Origin: Robertmurraya korlensis
GTDB taxonomy: Bacteria > Bacillota > Bacilli > Bacillales > Cytobacillaceae
Reading direction: 5' to 3'
Assembly (NCBI RefSeq): GCF_023715225.1
Contig: NZ_JAMBNS010000011.1
Location: 1-64,000 of the forward strand
Length of the DNA: 64,000 bases
The position numbers and the translations under genes are program-made. Below are positions 34,169-41,732 of the stretch, one piece after another. Under the pieces are notes generated by a model. The model made no database searches and was not told where the DNA came from. It saw only the letters and a program-made list of their open reading frames with translations. How positions within the stretch are numbered: the stretch's first letter is position 1; every line of letters begins with the position of its first letter.

Positions 34169-37100
34169 TTATTTGATTTCTTTTCGATTTTTTAAGGCCG
34201 GAAGATGTTTTTTCTTATTCTTATGCACACGAATAATTCCCCACATTCCTTGCTCAAGATCCCAGCGCATATTTCCTGAGCGATACATATAGTCACCTGG
34301 GAAGTTAAAAAAGCTCCCTGCGCCGTAATGTATATCTAAATCTCTGGCATGCCCTAACACAATATGGTCTTCGTGAGATTTAACCTGTGAAAAAATATCC
34401 TTATCATCTGTGTTCCAATAATGACCATGTAAATGAAAGCTGTGTGCACGTCTACGTTCGGAAGGATTAAGAAGCCTGATGGTAATCGGATCACCAGGAT
34501 ACGCCTCAAATACAGGTGTGGATGGATCTCCGTGCACTCTAGAGCTAAATAGATCCTTTAAGACAGGATGCTTTCTCAGTCGATTAATTAATCTTTCCGT
34601 CCGATAATTAAAGCCTCTAGATCCGTTATCGTAAGTATCTACTAAATCATCAAGCTCATCAGGATCGACTCCCGTTAATATCCCATCAACTGGATCAATG
34701 ATGACACAGCCCTCTTTATCTTCTAATCTGGCTCCGTCAAACATGATAAGAACAAATTCCCTTCTCTCTGGTAAAAATGGATGTTGCAAAATAATATTCT
34801 CACTTGTATTCACAGCTGGTTTCCGTGTTTTTGGATCCAGAAACTTTGTTCCACGCCCCTCGGCAATGAATGTACCATATGTTCCTAAAGACCGATGATT
34901 TCGGATATCGGCCATATCCCATATTCCACAAGCTCCAACTTGCACATCGACATACCAACGATAGATGACGGTTTCACCTGGCCCTGCGGTTTGATCCGGA
35001 TTAAAGCCAACTGTTTCCCCAGCAGACGACTTTACATCATACTGAATGAGCTGAGGATGCAAGGAAATTCTAACAGATGGTGGATAAAAGGCTTGTTCTT
35101 TGACAGGCGGATAAGGCCATATGCCATCCGGGAAAGGAAATTTATCAAACTCTAGGAAACTCGTTAAATGAACTTCAACCATTTCCCCTTGTGTAGCACG
35201 TAAAATTAAAGGTTGCGGACTTTTCCTTCCGCATAGAATGTCATCCATATCTTCTTTTAGAGCAAAGATGATTCCAAATGGATCATTCTCCCCCCACTTG
35301 CTATAAAGAATGGGGATTTGAAAGGCCACAATATGAAAGACTCTTACCGGTGCATCAAGTGGAGCATCCACCTCTACGCATTCTGCAGGAGCTGGCGGTT
35401 CACCTGTGCAAACAGGTAATGGATTCGTCCGCTGAGGTGGGCTAGGCTGGTCTGGCAAAGGAATCAGAAAATCGACTTCCTCATCAAAGGCACGTATTAA
35501 CCCCCAACAGCCATTCCAAAGATCTTCTTCGGTTTCAAACGTCCAGAGATAGTCTCCTGATCGTGGAACCTCCATTTCAAAAGTAAACGATTCAGAAATA
35601 CCAATATGTTCTTGTGCTTGAAACTCTGTCTCCACATCCGGGCGTTCCTTCTTCCATCTCAGTCCGTGAACATTAAAGCTATGCGACTCTTCTTGCGCTC
35701 CCTGTAATATTCGGATTCGAATCGGATCCCCTTCATAACAATACAAAATGGGAGTGAATGGATCACCATTAACAAAAGAACTAAAAGAATAAGCGGGATC
35801 GCAATCTTCTCCTAAGCGAAACTGCAAGGGTTCATTTCGATAATTGACAGCAAATAGTCCTGGGTCATCCTGCGACCCTGGAAATTCCGGTGGATTTAAG
35901 GGACATCCATTTTCATCAAACAATAAAGCAAAATCTTGCACCATTAGCACAAAATCTCGATAGTCCGGAATCAATGGATGGGTAACCGTTACTTGGGAAC
36001 CGACTTCTACTTCTTCTCCAGTCCTAGGGTCAAGAACGGTGGAAAACCTACTATGCACAACTGTGGAGCCAAACACACCATGCTGCTGATGGTAGCTAGC
36101 AAATAAATGATCGTGGAAAAACCATGCCTTTAATTCCACATCTGCAAAGTACTCATAACGGATCGCTTCACCCGGAAGTACACTCGAATCATAATTCCAC
36201 CCAACATTCGCTCCATCACTAACCAATACATCGAATTTGACAAAGTGAACATGAAAGGAGGTTTCATAAGCTCTTGTAACAAGCTGGAAGGCATCACCAC
36301 CAGCAACTTCAGGAAGTCGATTTGTGAAATTCACAGCGAGACAAGTTCCCGCGTTCATATGAAGGATTAGGGGCTCTGGTTGTTTTCTCCCTGCTAAGAC
36401 GTCTTCTAGATCTTCATCACGAACGTATATCCTACCTTTTGGGTCATTCCAGCCATGACTGTTATAAACGATTGGAATTTCTATCAGGGACACGTTTATT
36501 TCTTGAACCTCAGGATTATCTTCTATGATGCATGGATCGGTAAATACAGCTCCTGGTCTTGCGGTTGGTACAGCTGCATTTCTCTCTAGCTCAGTAAGTC
36601 CTCTGCCTCCAACAATCCCTAGCGGTGGACGAGGTGCTTTACAGCCGACTTTCCCTGGTATGAAATTAGGAAAACCAGGTTTCTCTTTTGTCGGTTTTGG
36701 AGGACACGGTCGATCCGGTAAAGGCCGTAACGCTTTAATCGGTACCCCATTTGGATAGCATTGACTCCCATCCTGAAGAGTATCAAACACACGATTGATC
36801 GCCCACATTCCTACTCCAAAGTGCGGATACAAATGACAATGAATAATAAAATCACCAAATGCGCCTACCAGTGATCCCAATCCATATAACGTATCAATTG
36901 TATACCAATTCTGAGGGCTAACAGATATCGCATCAAATACATCTGAATCCGTATTAAGAGGATCTCTAAAAAAACTATGAGCATGATAATGAAACACATG
37001 CGTTTCCTTGACACCTGCATGAACTAATCTAAATTTGGCCGGGTCCCCCTTATACCCTCTAAAGATAGGGGTGGCTGGATCACCAAATACCCATGAATCG

Positions 37101-37846
37101 TGATGAACTTCTTCCCCTTCACAATCTGCACAAACGACCCCTTCTTCAATTAACTTCTGACGATTCTGTACAGGTTCATAACGATAGTTAATGGCATGAG
37201 TAGATTCCCGTTCTTGATTGGTTACGGGATCAAGCGGTCTATTTCCTGTTATATCTTTCGTTGACATCTCATCGTGGAAGATAAAAGCGTATTCACGAAA
37301 GGACGGTGCAAAGGGATGGTGAACGTCTGCAAACATCCCGCTATTTAATGGGCCTCCAGTCTCGGGATCTGTCCACGACGATCCTCGTTTTTCAATAAAC
37401 AAGGCTCCAAACAAACCATTAATGCTCGTGCCTTCATCACTGCTATCAGGATTTCCCAGATCTGAAAATATCGCAACCCCTTCATGATGAAATTGCAATC
37501 TGTAAAGAATCTTTTTCCCTGGATCTGCTAGTGAACTGGGATTAAACCCGACGTTAGCCCCATCTGAATCTAACACATCATAATCAGCTTCGTGAAAATG
37601 CATGCCAGTGGCGTATTGGATCTTGTTTTCGAATAGGATTTCAACCGTATCCCCTTGATTCGCACGAATACACAGTGGCTGCACTAAATCGACAGGGGAA
37701 AAGGGATTCCTTTTTACTGCTTCTTTAACCTTTTCCTCATTTTCTTTCAATACGTACATCATGCCTGTTTCATTGTAGTCACCAAAATTATTTAATACAA
37801 TTCGAATAGGGATAGCAACCACATGATAAAATCGTTTCATACGCAC
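34169..37846 (-). CDS. mnxG: MnxG-type Mn(II)-oxidising multicopper oxidase
   Basis: 1225-residue giant multicopper oxidase with several cupredoxin domains, against ~1217 residues for MnxG of Bacillus sp. SG-1. Copper motifs are visible: TGMHFHEADYD, HVFHYHAHSFF, the type 1/trinuclear signature FIIHCHLYPHFGVGMW (~318), FHVHFVKFD, WFFHDHLFASYH, SFNVHGLRW and SFHLHGHYW. MnxG oxidises Mn(II) through Mn(III) to Mn(IV) oxide on the spore surface in complex with MnxE and MnxF. No signal peptide, consistent with mother-cell assembly into coat or exosporium. GGGGGAGAG SD. Adjacent Mnx-like genes support the call. Confidence 0.9.
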   Translation of the reverse strand: MRMKRFYHVVAIPIRIVLNNFGDYNETGMMYVLKENEEKVKEAVKRNPFSPVDLVQPLCIRANQGDTVEILFENKIQYATGMHFHEADYDVLDSDGANVGFNPSSLADPGKKILYRLQFHHEGVAIFSDLGNPDSSDEGTSINGLFGALFIEKRGSSWTDPETGGPLNSGMFADVHHPFAPSFREYAFIFHDEMSTKDITGNRPLDPVTNQERESTHAINYRYEPVQNRQKLIEEGVVCADCEGEEVHHDSWVFGDPATPIFRGYKGDPAKFRLVHAGVKETHVFHYHAHSFFRDPLNTDSDVFDAISVSPQNWYTIDTLYGLGSLVGAFGDFIIHCHLYPHFGVGMWAINRVFDTLQDGSQCYPNGVPIKALRPLPDRPCPPKPTKEKPGFPNFIPGKVGCKAPRPPLGIVGGRGLTELERNAAVPTARPGAVFTDPCIIEDNPEVQEINVSLIEIPIVYNSHGWNDPKGRIYVRDEDLEDVLAGRKQPEPLILHMNAGTCLAVNFTNRLPEVAGGDAFQLVTRAYETSFHVHFVKFDVLVSDGANVGWNYDSSVLPGEAIRYEYFADVELKAWFFHDHLFASYHQQHGVFGSTVVHSRFSTVLDPRTGEEVEVGSQVTVTHPLIPDYRDFVLMVQDFALLFDENGCPLNPPEFPGSQDDPGLFAVNYRNEPLQFRLGEDCDPAYSFSSFVNGDPFTPILYCYEGDPIRIRILQGAQEESHSFNVHGLRWKKERPDVETEFQAQEHIGISESFTFEMEVPRSGDYLWTFETEEDLWNGCWGLIRAFDEEVDFLIPLPDQPSPPQRTNPLPVCTGEPPAPAECVEVDAPLDAPVRVFHIVAFQIPILYSKWGENDPFGIIFALKEDMDDILCGRKSPQPLILRATQGEMVEVHLTSFLEFDKFPFPDGIWPYPPVKEQAFYPPSVRISLHPQLIQYDVKSSAGETVGFNPDQTAGPGETVIYRWYVDVQVGACGIWDMADIRNHRSLGTYGTFIAEGRGTKFLDPKTRKPAVNTSENIILQHPFLPERREFVLIMFDGARLEDKEGCVIIDPVDGILTGVDPDELDDLVDTYDNGSRGFNYRTERLINRLRKHPVLKDLFSSRVHGDPSTPVFEAYPGDPITIRLLNPSERRRAHSFHLHGHYWNTDDKDIFSQVKSHEDHIVLGHARDLDIHYGAGSFFNFPGDYMYRSGNMRWDLEQGMWGIIRVHKNKKKHLPALKNRKEIK

Positions 37847-37858
37847 TCTCCCCCTTCC

Positions 37859-38167
37859 CTAAATATCAACTTTAAGTTCCGGGATTTTAGGCATACCTTT
37901 TTCTTCAATATAAAAAACTTCAATTTGATGAATATGAATGGACCAATTTCGATTTTCTAGTTCTCCAATGGTCGTTACTTTTACATCTACCACCACATGG
38001 TCCCCTACCACGTCAATAATTCTTCCAATAAAAACAAATGGATAAGATGGTGTGAGGATGAATACGTTCTTCCCAACCCCATTTACAAATTCGTTAATAA
38101 GAGCTTCATCATGAATATCATTATTGGATGGAATATTAATCTCAGTTAACAGATTGTTTTCTTTCAT
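37859..38167 (-). CDS. mnxF: MnxF-like small subunit of the Mn oxidase complex
   Basis: 102 residues directly upstream of mnxG (12 nt). No signal or membrane helix. Predicted small beta-barrel: NVFILTPSYPFVFIGRIID, DHVVVDVKVTT and WSIHIHQIEVFYIEE. His and acidic residues could bind metal. In SG-1-type bacteria the ~11-kDa MnxF forms a hexamer with MnxE that binds MnxG. Size and position fit. GGGAGGG SD. Confidence 0.8.
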   Translation of the reverse strand: MKENNLLTEINIPSNNDIHDEALINEFVNGVGKNVFILTPSYPFVFIGRIIDVVGDHVVVDVKVTTIGELENRNWSIHIHQIEVFYIEEKGMPKIPELKVDI

Positions 38168-38197
38168 TTATTAGGACCCTCCCTTTGATTCTCGATA

Positions 38198-38590
38198 CTA
38201 CGTTAGTGGAATCCTTTCATTACAATCAAAATTAGGTGTGAAATGGGCAATTTTCTCTAATGGGATACTTAATGGTGTAGGAAATTGAAAAAAAGGAGCA
38301 TTAATCATTTTTATATTTACTGGAAATAAGGTAACATCCCCTTGTGTAACTCTGATGATGGTTCCACAAAAAATAGGTCGAAACGTTTGGCCAAATAAAT
38401 TTAACTGATCGGATTGGGTGACAAATAATACACTATCTCCCTCTAGCCCTTGTAATTCTTCAAATAATTCATCTTCAATGTTTGCGATGTTGATTCTCAA
38501 CATACCCTCAAATTCTCTATCTTCATCCTCTTTTCTTTTTTCAGGAAGATCCTGTTGTTGTTTAATATCCTTTTCTTTTTCATAAGACAT
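38198..38590 (-). CDS. mnxE: MnxE-like small subunit of the Mn oxidase complex
   Basis: 130 residues. A charged N-terminal tail (about 1-30, Lys/Glu/Asp-rich) is followed by a beta-rich domain like MnxF: DSVLFVTQSDQLNLFGQ, FCGTIIRVTQGDVTLFPV, and SIPLEKIAHFTP. The order mnxE-mnxF-mnxG matches known mnx operons. The tail makes it longer than the ~12-kDa MnxE described. AAGGAGG SD. Confidence 0.75.
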   Translation of the reverse strand: MSYEKEKDIKQQQDLPEKRKEDEDREFEGMLRINIANIEDELFEELQGLEGDSVLFVTQSDQLNLFGQTFRPIFCGTIIRVTQGDVTLFPVNIKMINAPFFQFPTPLSIPLEKIAHFTPNFDCNERIPLT

Positions 38591-38621
38591 GAAACAACCT
38601 CCTTTTCTTTTTAAAACACGT

Positions 38622-39398
38622 TTATCTCTTCATTCTTTTAAAAACATGAGTAAAAATAGTGAGCAACCTGATCGTTTCAATATATTTCAAATCAGCTAAA
38701 TTTATATGTAAAAATTCTCCAAAGAATGAGAGAACTAATTTTCCATCCTTGCAACTCGAAATTTTACCCAGTTTTTTTTCTTCCTTATCTAAATAAACAA
38801 CTACCCATGTATCCTTCCAAGCTTCTAGGTTGGTCTGGATCGATTCCTCAAAAAACTGTTGTTTTAAAAGGTCACGCTTTGCGACGGTTTCGCCAAATTG
38901 ATGGACTAATTTGTTACGCAAATCATTATCATAAAGAAAATGTTGATGGGTATTGGAATAGTTAGGAATGCCATACGGAATATTAGCTGATTCGATAACC
39001 GAATAAGGAATCCACATTCTCTCCTTTAGGGTCGTAAGCATGACAAAGTCTCTGCCAATCGTACTTACCTTACCAACTTTGTAGATGGACTCAGTTCCAC
39101 ATTTTGCGTAAACCTCTACTTGCTGATTACGTTTCATTTTGAAGAATTTTCGTAGCTTTAAGACTTTCCCTCTCTTTTCATCGCGTTCAGAAAGATTAAA
39201 CATATTGGCTCGATCAATATATTCCATTAATAATCGTGTTTCTTCTGTTGTAGAAGGGGTGGTTGGTGAGGTTATCCCTTGACCCTTTCGAACATTAAAT
39301 TCATTAATGATATCTTCTTTTTGCTTCTCCTTATCCAGCCTTTCAAGCAGTTCCTTTCGATAATCATTTAAATAGAGCCTTTTCTTCTTCTCTGTCAC
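38622..39398 (-). CDS. Two-domain coat-like protein of the mnx operon
   Basis: 258 residues with no signal or membrane segment. A basic N-terminal helix (RLYLNDYRKELLERLDKE) precedes two copies of a small beta domain: VEVYAKCGTESIYKVGKVS with MLTTLKERMWIPYSVIESA (about 95-140), and DTWVVVYLDKEEKKLGKIS with FLHINLADLKYIET (about 195-245). Segment order and wording match the divergent 40485-41300 product, so the two are paralogues. It occupies the place of an unassigned mnx gene (mnxD-like position). GTG start with GGAGTGA. Confidence 0.75.
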   Translation of the reverse strand: MTEKKKRLYLNDYRKELLERLDKEKQKEDIINEFNVRKGQGITSPTTPSTTEETRLLMEYIDRANMFNLSERDEKRGKVLKLRKFFKMKRNQQVEVYAKCGTESIYKVGKVSTIGRDFVMLTTLKERMWIPYSVIESANIPYGIPNYSNTHQHFLYDNDLRNKLVHQFGETVAKRDLLKQQFFEESIQTNLEAWKDTWVVVYLDKEEKKLGKISSCKDGKLVLSFFGEFLHINLADLKYIETIRLLTIFTHVFKRMKR

Positions 39399-39425
39399 AC
39401 ACGATCACTCCATTCTTGGCATCCA

Positions 39426-39890
39426 TTAGACTCTTAGAGAGTAGTAGACTATGGAAATAGTAATCATAACGAGCAGAGTGCCAAATGCACTGAAAATAAG
39501 TATATTTTGATCAATCATTGAGAAATATTGAGCGGGCAGACTACAGATACTTGGATCTTTAACAACAATCCCAAGCATATTTCCCGTTAAGCTTCCTACA
39601 ATGCCGTGTAGAAAACCAGCTAATAATGATTGGTATTTAACAAGTGCACCAAAAACAATTCCAACCGAGCCACCAAGAACAACGGTTCCGATCATGATGA
39701 AGAAAAGATAATCACTTATGATAAATTGAGAAAGCATGGAAATATTTAGGCTTAAAATTCCGCTACAACTCATGGCCAGAATCATCCCAAAACGATCATT
39801 GTATAATTGCCTCTTTTTATAAAAAACCTTATAAATGAGAAACCCTATAAGACTAGTCAAAAAAAATAAACACAACAGATACATGGTCAT
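39426..39890 (-). CDS. Membrane protein of the mnx operon, paralogue of its upstream neighbour
   Basis: 154 residues with four or five membrane helices (MYLLCLFFLTSLIGFLIY; SCSGILSLNISMLSQFII; MIGTVVLGGSVGIVFGALV; NILIFSAFGTLLVMITISIV). The segment FGALVKYQSLLAGFLHGIVG matches FGSLFDYQTLLTGYGNGLMM in the 39912-40430 product. Function unknown. It may form the membrane part of Mn oxide or metal handling in the mother cell. Position resembles mnxB. Confidence 0.75.
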   Translation of the reverse strand: MTMYLLCLFFLTSLIGFLIYKVFYKKRQLYNDRFGMILAMSCSGILSLNISMLSQFIISDYLFFIMIGTVVLGGSVGIVFGALVKYQSLLAGFLHGIVGSLTGNMLGIVVKDPSICSLPAQYFSMIDQNILIFSAFGTLLVMITISIVYYSLRV

Positions 39891-39911
39891 GGAAATTTCA
39901 TCCCTTCTAGT

Positions 39912-40430
39912 CTATGTACGCTTTGCTGATAGGACTAGTAAGAAAAGAGAGACAATAAATATCCCCTCCAAGAAAGTTAAAAAAACATAACTATTTTTGG
40001 CTGCAGCACCGATCATCGGAGACATGATTCCCATCATTAACCCATTTCCATAACCAGTTAACAAGGTTTGATAATCAAATAAAGAGCCAAATACCCCCCC
40101 CACGATCATTCCAATCAAAGTGGTCACAATCGTAACAATCACAAATTTTAACGGAAATTGATAAATCAAAATGACTCCCGTGATGATCGCAGTAAATCCA
40201 CCGGCCAAAGTGGAGATATTCATTCCCAACTGAAACCCGATTAGTTTCCGAATGCGAAACACGTACATAAACGTTAAGCTAAGAATTAATAGATTCCCAT
40301 AGAAGAGATATCCGAGATAACTCGCAATCACCACCAACCACCTCTTTAATGTCCTATAGTTCATTCTTATTAGGACGTTGCTTGTCACTATTCTAGATAT
40401 TATTTTTTGTGCTCCTTCTCGCCCATACAA
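39912..40430 (-). CDS. Membrane protein, first gene of the mnx operon
   Basis: Up to 172 residues with four or five membrane helices and the motif FGSLFDYQTLLTGYGNG shared with the next gene, so the pair arose by duplication. Start uncertain: the ATG at 40430 has no SD, the ATG at 40364 (giving MNYRTLKRWLVVIASYLGY) also lacks one, and AGGAG 8 nt before an ATA at 40403 is the best-placed SD. Function unknown. Position resembles mnxA of SG-1. Confidence 0.7.
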   Translation of the reverse strand: MYGREGAQKIISRIVTSNVLIRMNYRTLKRWLVVIASYLGYLFYGNLLILSLTFMYVFRIRKLIGFQLGMNISTLAGGFTAIITGVILIYQFPLKFVIVTIVTTLIGMIVGGVFGSLFDYQTLLTGYGNGLMMGIMSPMIGAAAKNSYVFLTFLEGIFIVSLFLLVLSAKRT

Positions 40431-40453
40431 AACACACGATCACCCATATATTA
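40427..40453 (+). promoter_or_regulatory. Sigma-K-type promoter of the divergent coat-like gene
   Basis: AC at 40427-40428, 16 bp, then CATATATTA at 40445-40453, a full match to AC-N16-CATANNNTA. The start would fall near 40460, just before the AAGGAGG at 40469. Mother-cell late expression is expected. Confidence 0.6.
40438..40449 (-). promoter_or_regulatory. GerE-like box in the mnx divergent promoter
   Basis: Minus strand ATATGGGTGATC fits RWWTRGGYNNYY at every position. A second, weaker TGGGC box lies at about 40418-40428. It overlaps the sigma-K -10 of the divergent gene and lies upstream of the mnx operon, so GerE could activate mnx and repress its neighbour. Confidence 0.45.
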
Positions 40454-40484
40454 GCTATATATACAAGGAAGGAGGGTACCTACG

Positions 40485-41300
40485 ATTACACATTATAGAG
40501 AGGAAAAGATATTCAAAGAAGGAAATGAATTTCGTTGTCCAGAATGTGTTTCTGGGGAACATGACCATGATTTCTTCTGCTCATTTCTAAAATGTCCTGA
40601 ACAAATTCCTCAACCGAGGTTTCCATCTGCCAATAGTTCCTTTCCACCAGAAGAGTTGGCTGAAGTAGTGGAATGCATAGAACAAGCCAATGATATGTTA
40701 CTCACGCTTGGACTTGAAAGAGATTCTCACAACCTAAGAGGCTTGCAGCAAGTTTTTAGAAGATTAAGGAATCACCATTTTACGGTTACCATCCATTGTG
40801 GGGACGACCAAGAAGAACAAACACTAAAAGGACATTTGGTCGATTCTGGTTTAGATTTTATTATCCTTCAAACCGATGTCGGAAATATTGTGATGATTCC
40901 CTTTGAACGAATCACGGTACTAAAACGCCGAATTAGAGAGGATGTACCACCTCTACCGGATCAAGAGTTATTAAAGATTGATCCATGCCTGAGAAGAGCC
41001 CTTACTTTCCACTTTGGTCAAGTAGTGTCTAAAAGCCCTTTTTTAGTGAACCTTTTTTTTGGACTGGAATTAAAACATTTTCTAGAAAGTTATGTGGGAA
41101 GTTTTATTTATGTGAAGTCGGAAAGAGACAAGAAGGAACACGATGGAAAATTAACGGATGTTAAAAAAAGCAGGATCGTAATTGAAGTGGATCATGAAAG
41201 GCAAGGAATTGACTTTGATGAATTATGCTATATTGAAATCGAAAAATTCCTTTTAGCCAGAGAATTTATAGAGTTCAATGAGACTCCTATCGTGTTATAA
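40485..41300 (+). CDS. Two-domain coat-like protein divergent from mnx, probable ATT start
   Basis: 271 residues if translation begins at ATT 40485. The frame is open from 40455 and has no ATG, GTG, CTG or TTG before TTG 40656. AAGGAGG at 40469-40475 lies 9 nt before the ATT and the sigma-K-like promoter would start RNA near 40460. The added N-terminus looks real: Cys-rich (RCPECVSGEHDHDFFC, SFLKCPE) and possibly metal-binding. Two beta domains follow (FTVTIHCGDDQEEQTLKGHL with VMIPFERITVL; SFIYVKSERDKKEHDGKL with GIDFDELCYIEI), paralogous to the 38622-39398 product. Likely a mother-cell spore-surface protein. Function unknown. Confidence 0.7.
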   Translation: MTHYREEKIFKEGNEFRCPECVSGEHDHDFFCSFLKCPEQIPQPRFPSANSSFPPEELAEVVECIEQANDMLLTLGLERDSHNLRGLQQVFRRLRNHHFTVTIHCGDDQEEQTLKGHLVDSGLDFIILQTDVGNIVMIPFERITVLKRRIREDVPPLPDQELLKIDPCLRRALTFHFGQVVSKSPFLVNLFFGLELKHFLESYVGSFIYVKSERDKKEHDGKLTDVKKSRIVIEVDHERQGIDFDELCYIEIEKFLLAREFIEFNETPIVL

Positions 41301-41393
41301 AAATCTTCGGAAAGAGCTAGTCCCTTATCTAGGATCAAAAGGGTCCGTACTTTTTTGTTGGGAGATCAGGTTAAGCACCCGAGCTGCTAAGTA

Positions 41394-41578
41394 GACGGAA
41401 AAATTCCGCCTATTTAGTAAATATGATAAAAAATAGCTTAAATAAACGGAGAAATTCCGCCTATAGACTCGAAAACGTGAAAATGGGGGGATTTTTCATT
41501 GCATAACCGGAAAATCTCCCCTTATTTACCTCGAAACAAGGCTCCGATCTGCATCTAACCGGAAAAACTCCCCTTATT
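41394..41578. repeat. Four-module palindrome element, copy 1
   Basis: Four modules of the type CGGA-N5-TCCG or CCGGAAAAACTCCCC are centred at about 41402, 41453, 41514 and 41565 (spacings 51, 61, 51). Two other loci in the window share this spacing. The 41301-41732 gap contains nothing else but a terminator-like hairpin at 41642-41669. Confidence 0.65.
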
Positions 41579-41641
41579 TTACTTTTGCCGGTTACTAGAT
41601 TACGGACATATTTAACTCAAAAATCAAATTCCTAATAAAGA

Positions 41642-41669
41642 AACTCGCCAGTGGCGAGTTTACTTTTTT
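41642..41669 (+). terminator. Terminator-like hairpin
   Basis: AACTCGC/GCGAGTT with loop CAGTG, followed by TTTACTTTTTT on the plus strand. It would end the coat-like transcript. The reverse strand is also T-rich and could serve the His/Cys gene. Confidence 0.55.
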
Positions 41670-41732
41670 ATATACCAATACAACTGTCATTTAGACATGG
41701 TTCTTAAGAAAAGCACTTCAAAACAGTATTCT

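Noticed and set aside
34695-37000. Plus-strand frames inside mnxG
   Set aside because: Shadows of the conserved copper-oxidase frame without SD or domain.
40378-40590. Plus-strand frame across the mnx divergent promoter
   Set aside because: Out of frame with the well-supported ATT-initiated gene and spanning promoter elements.
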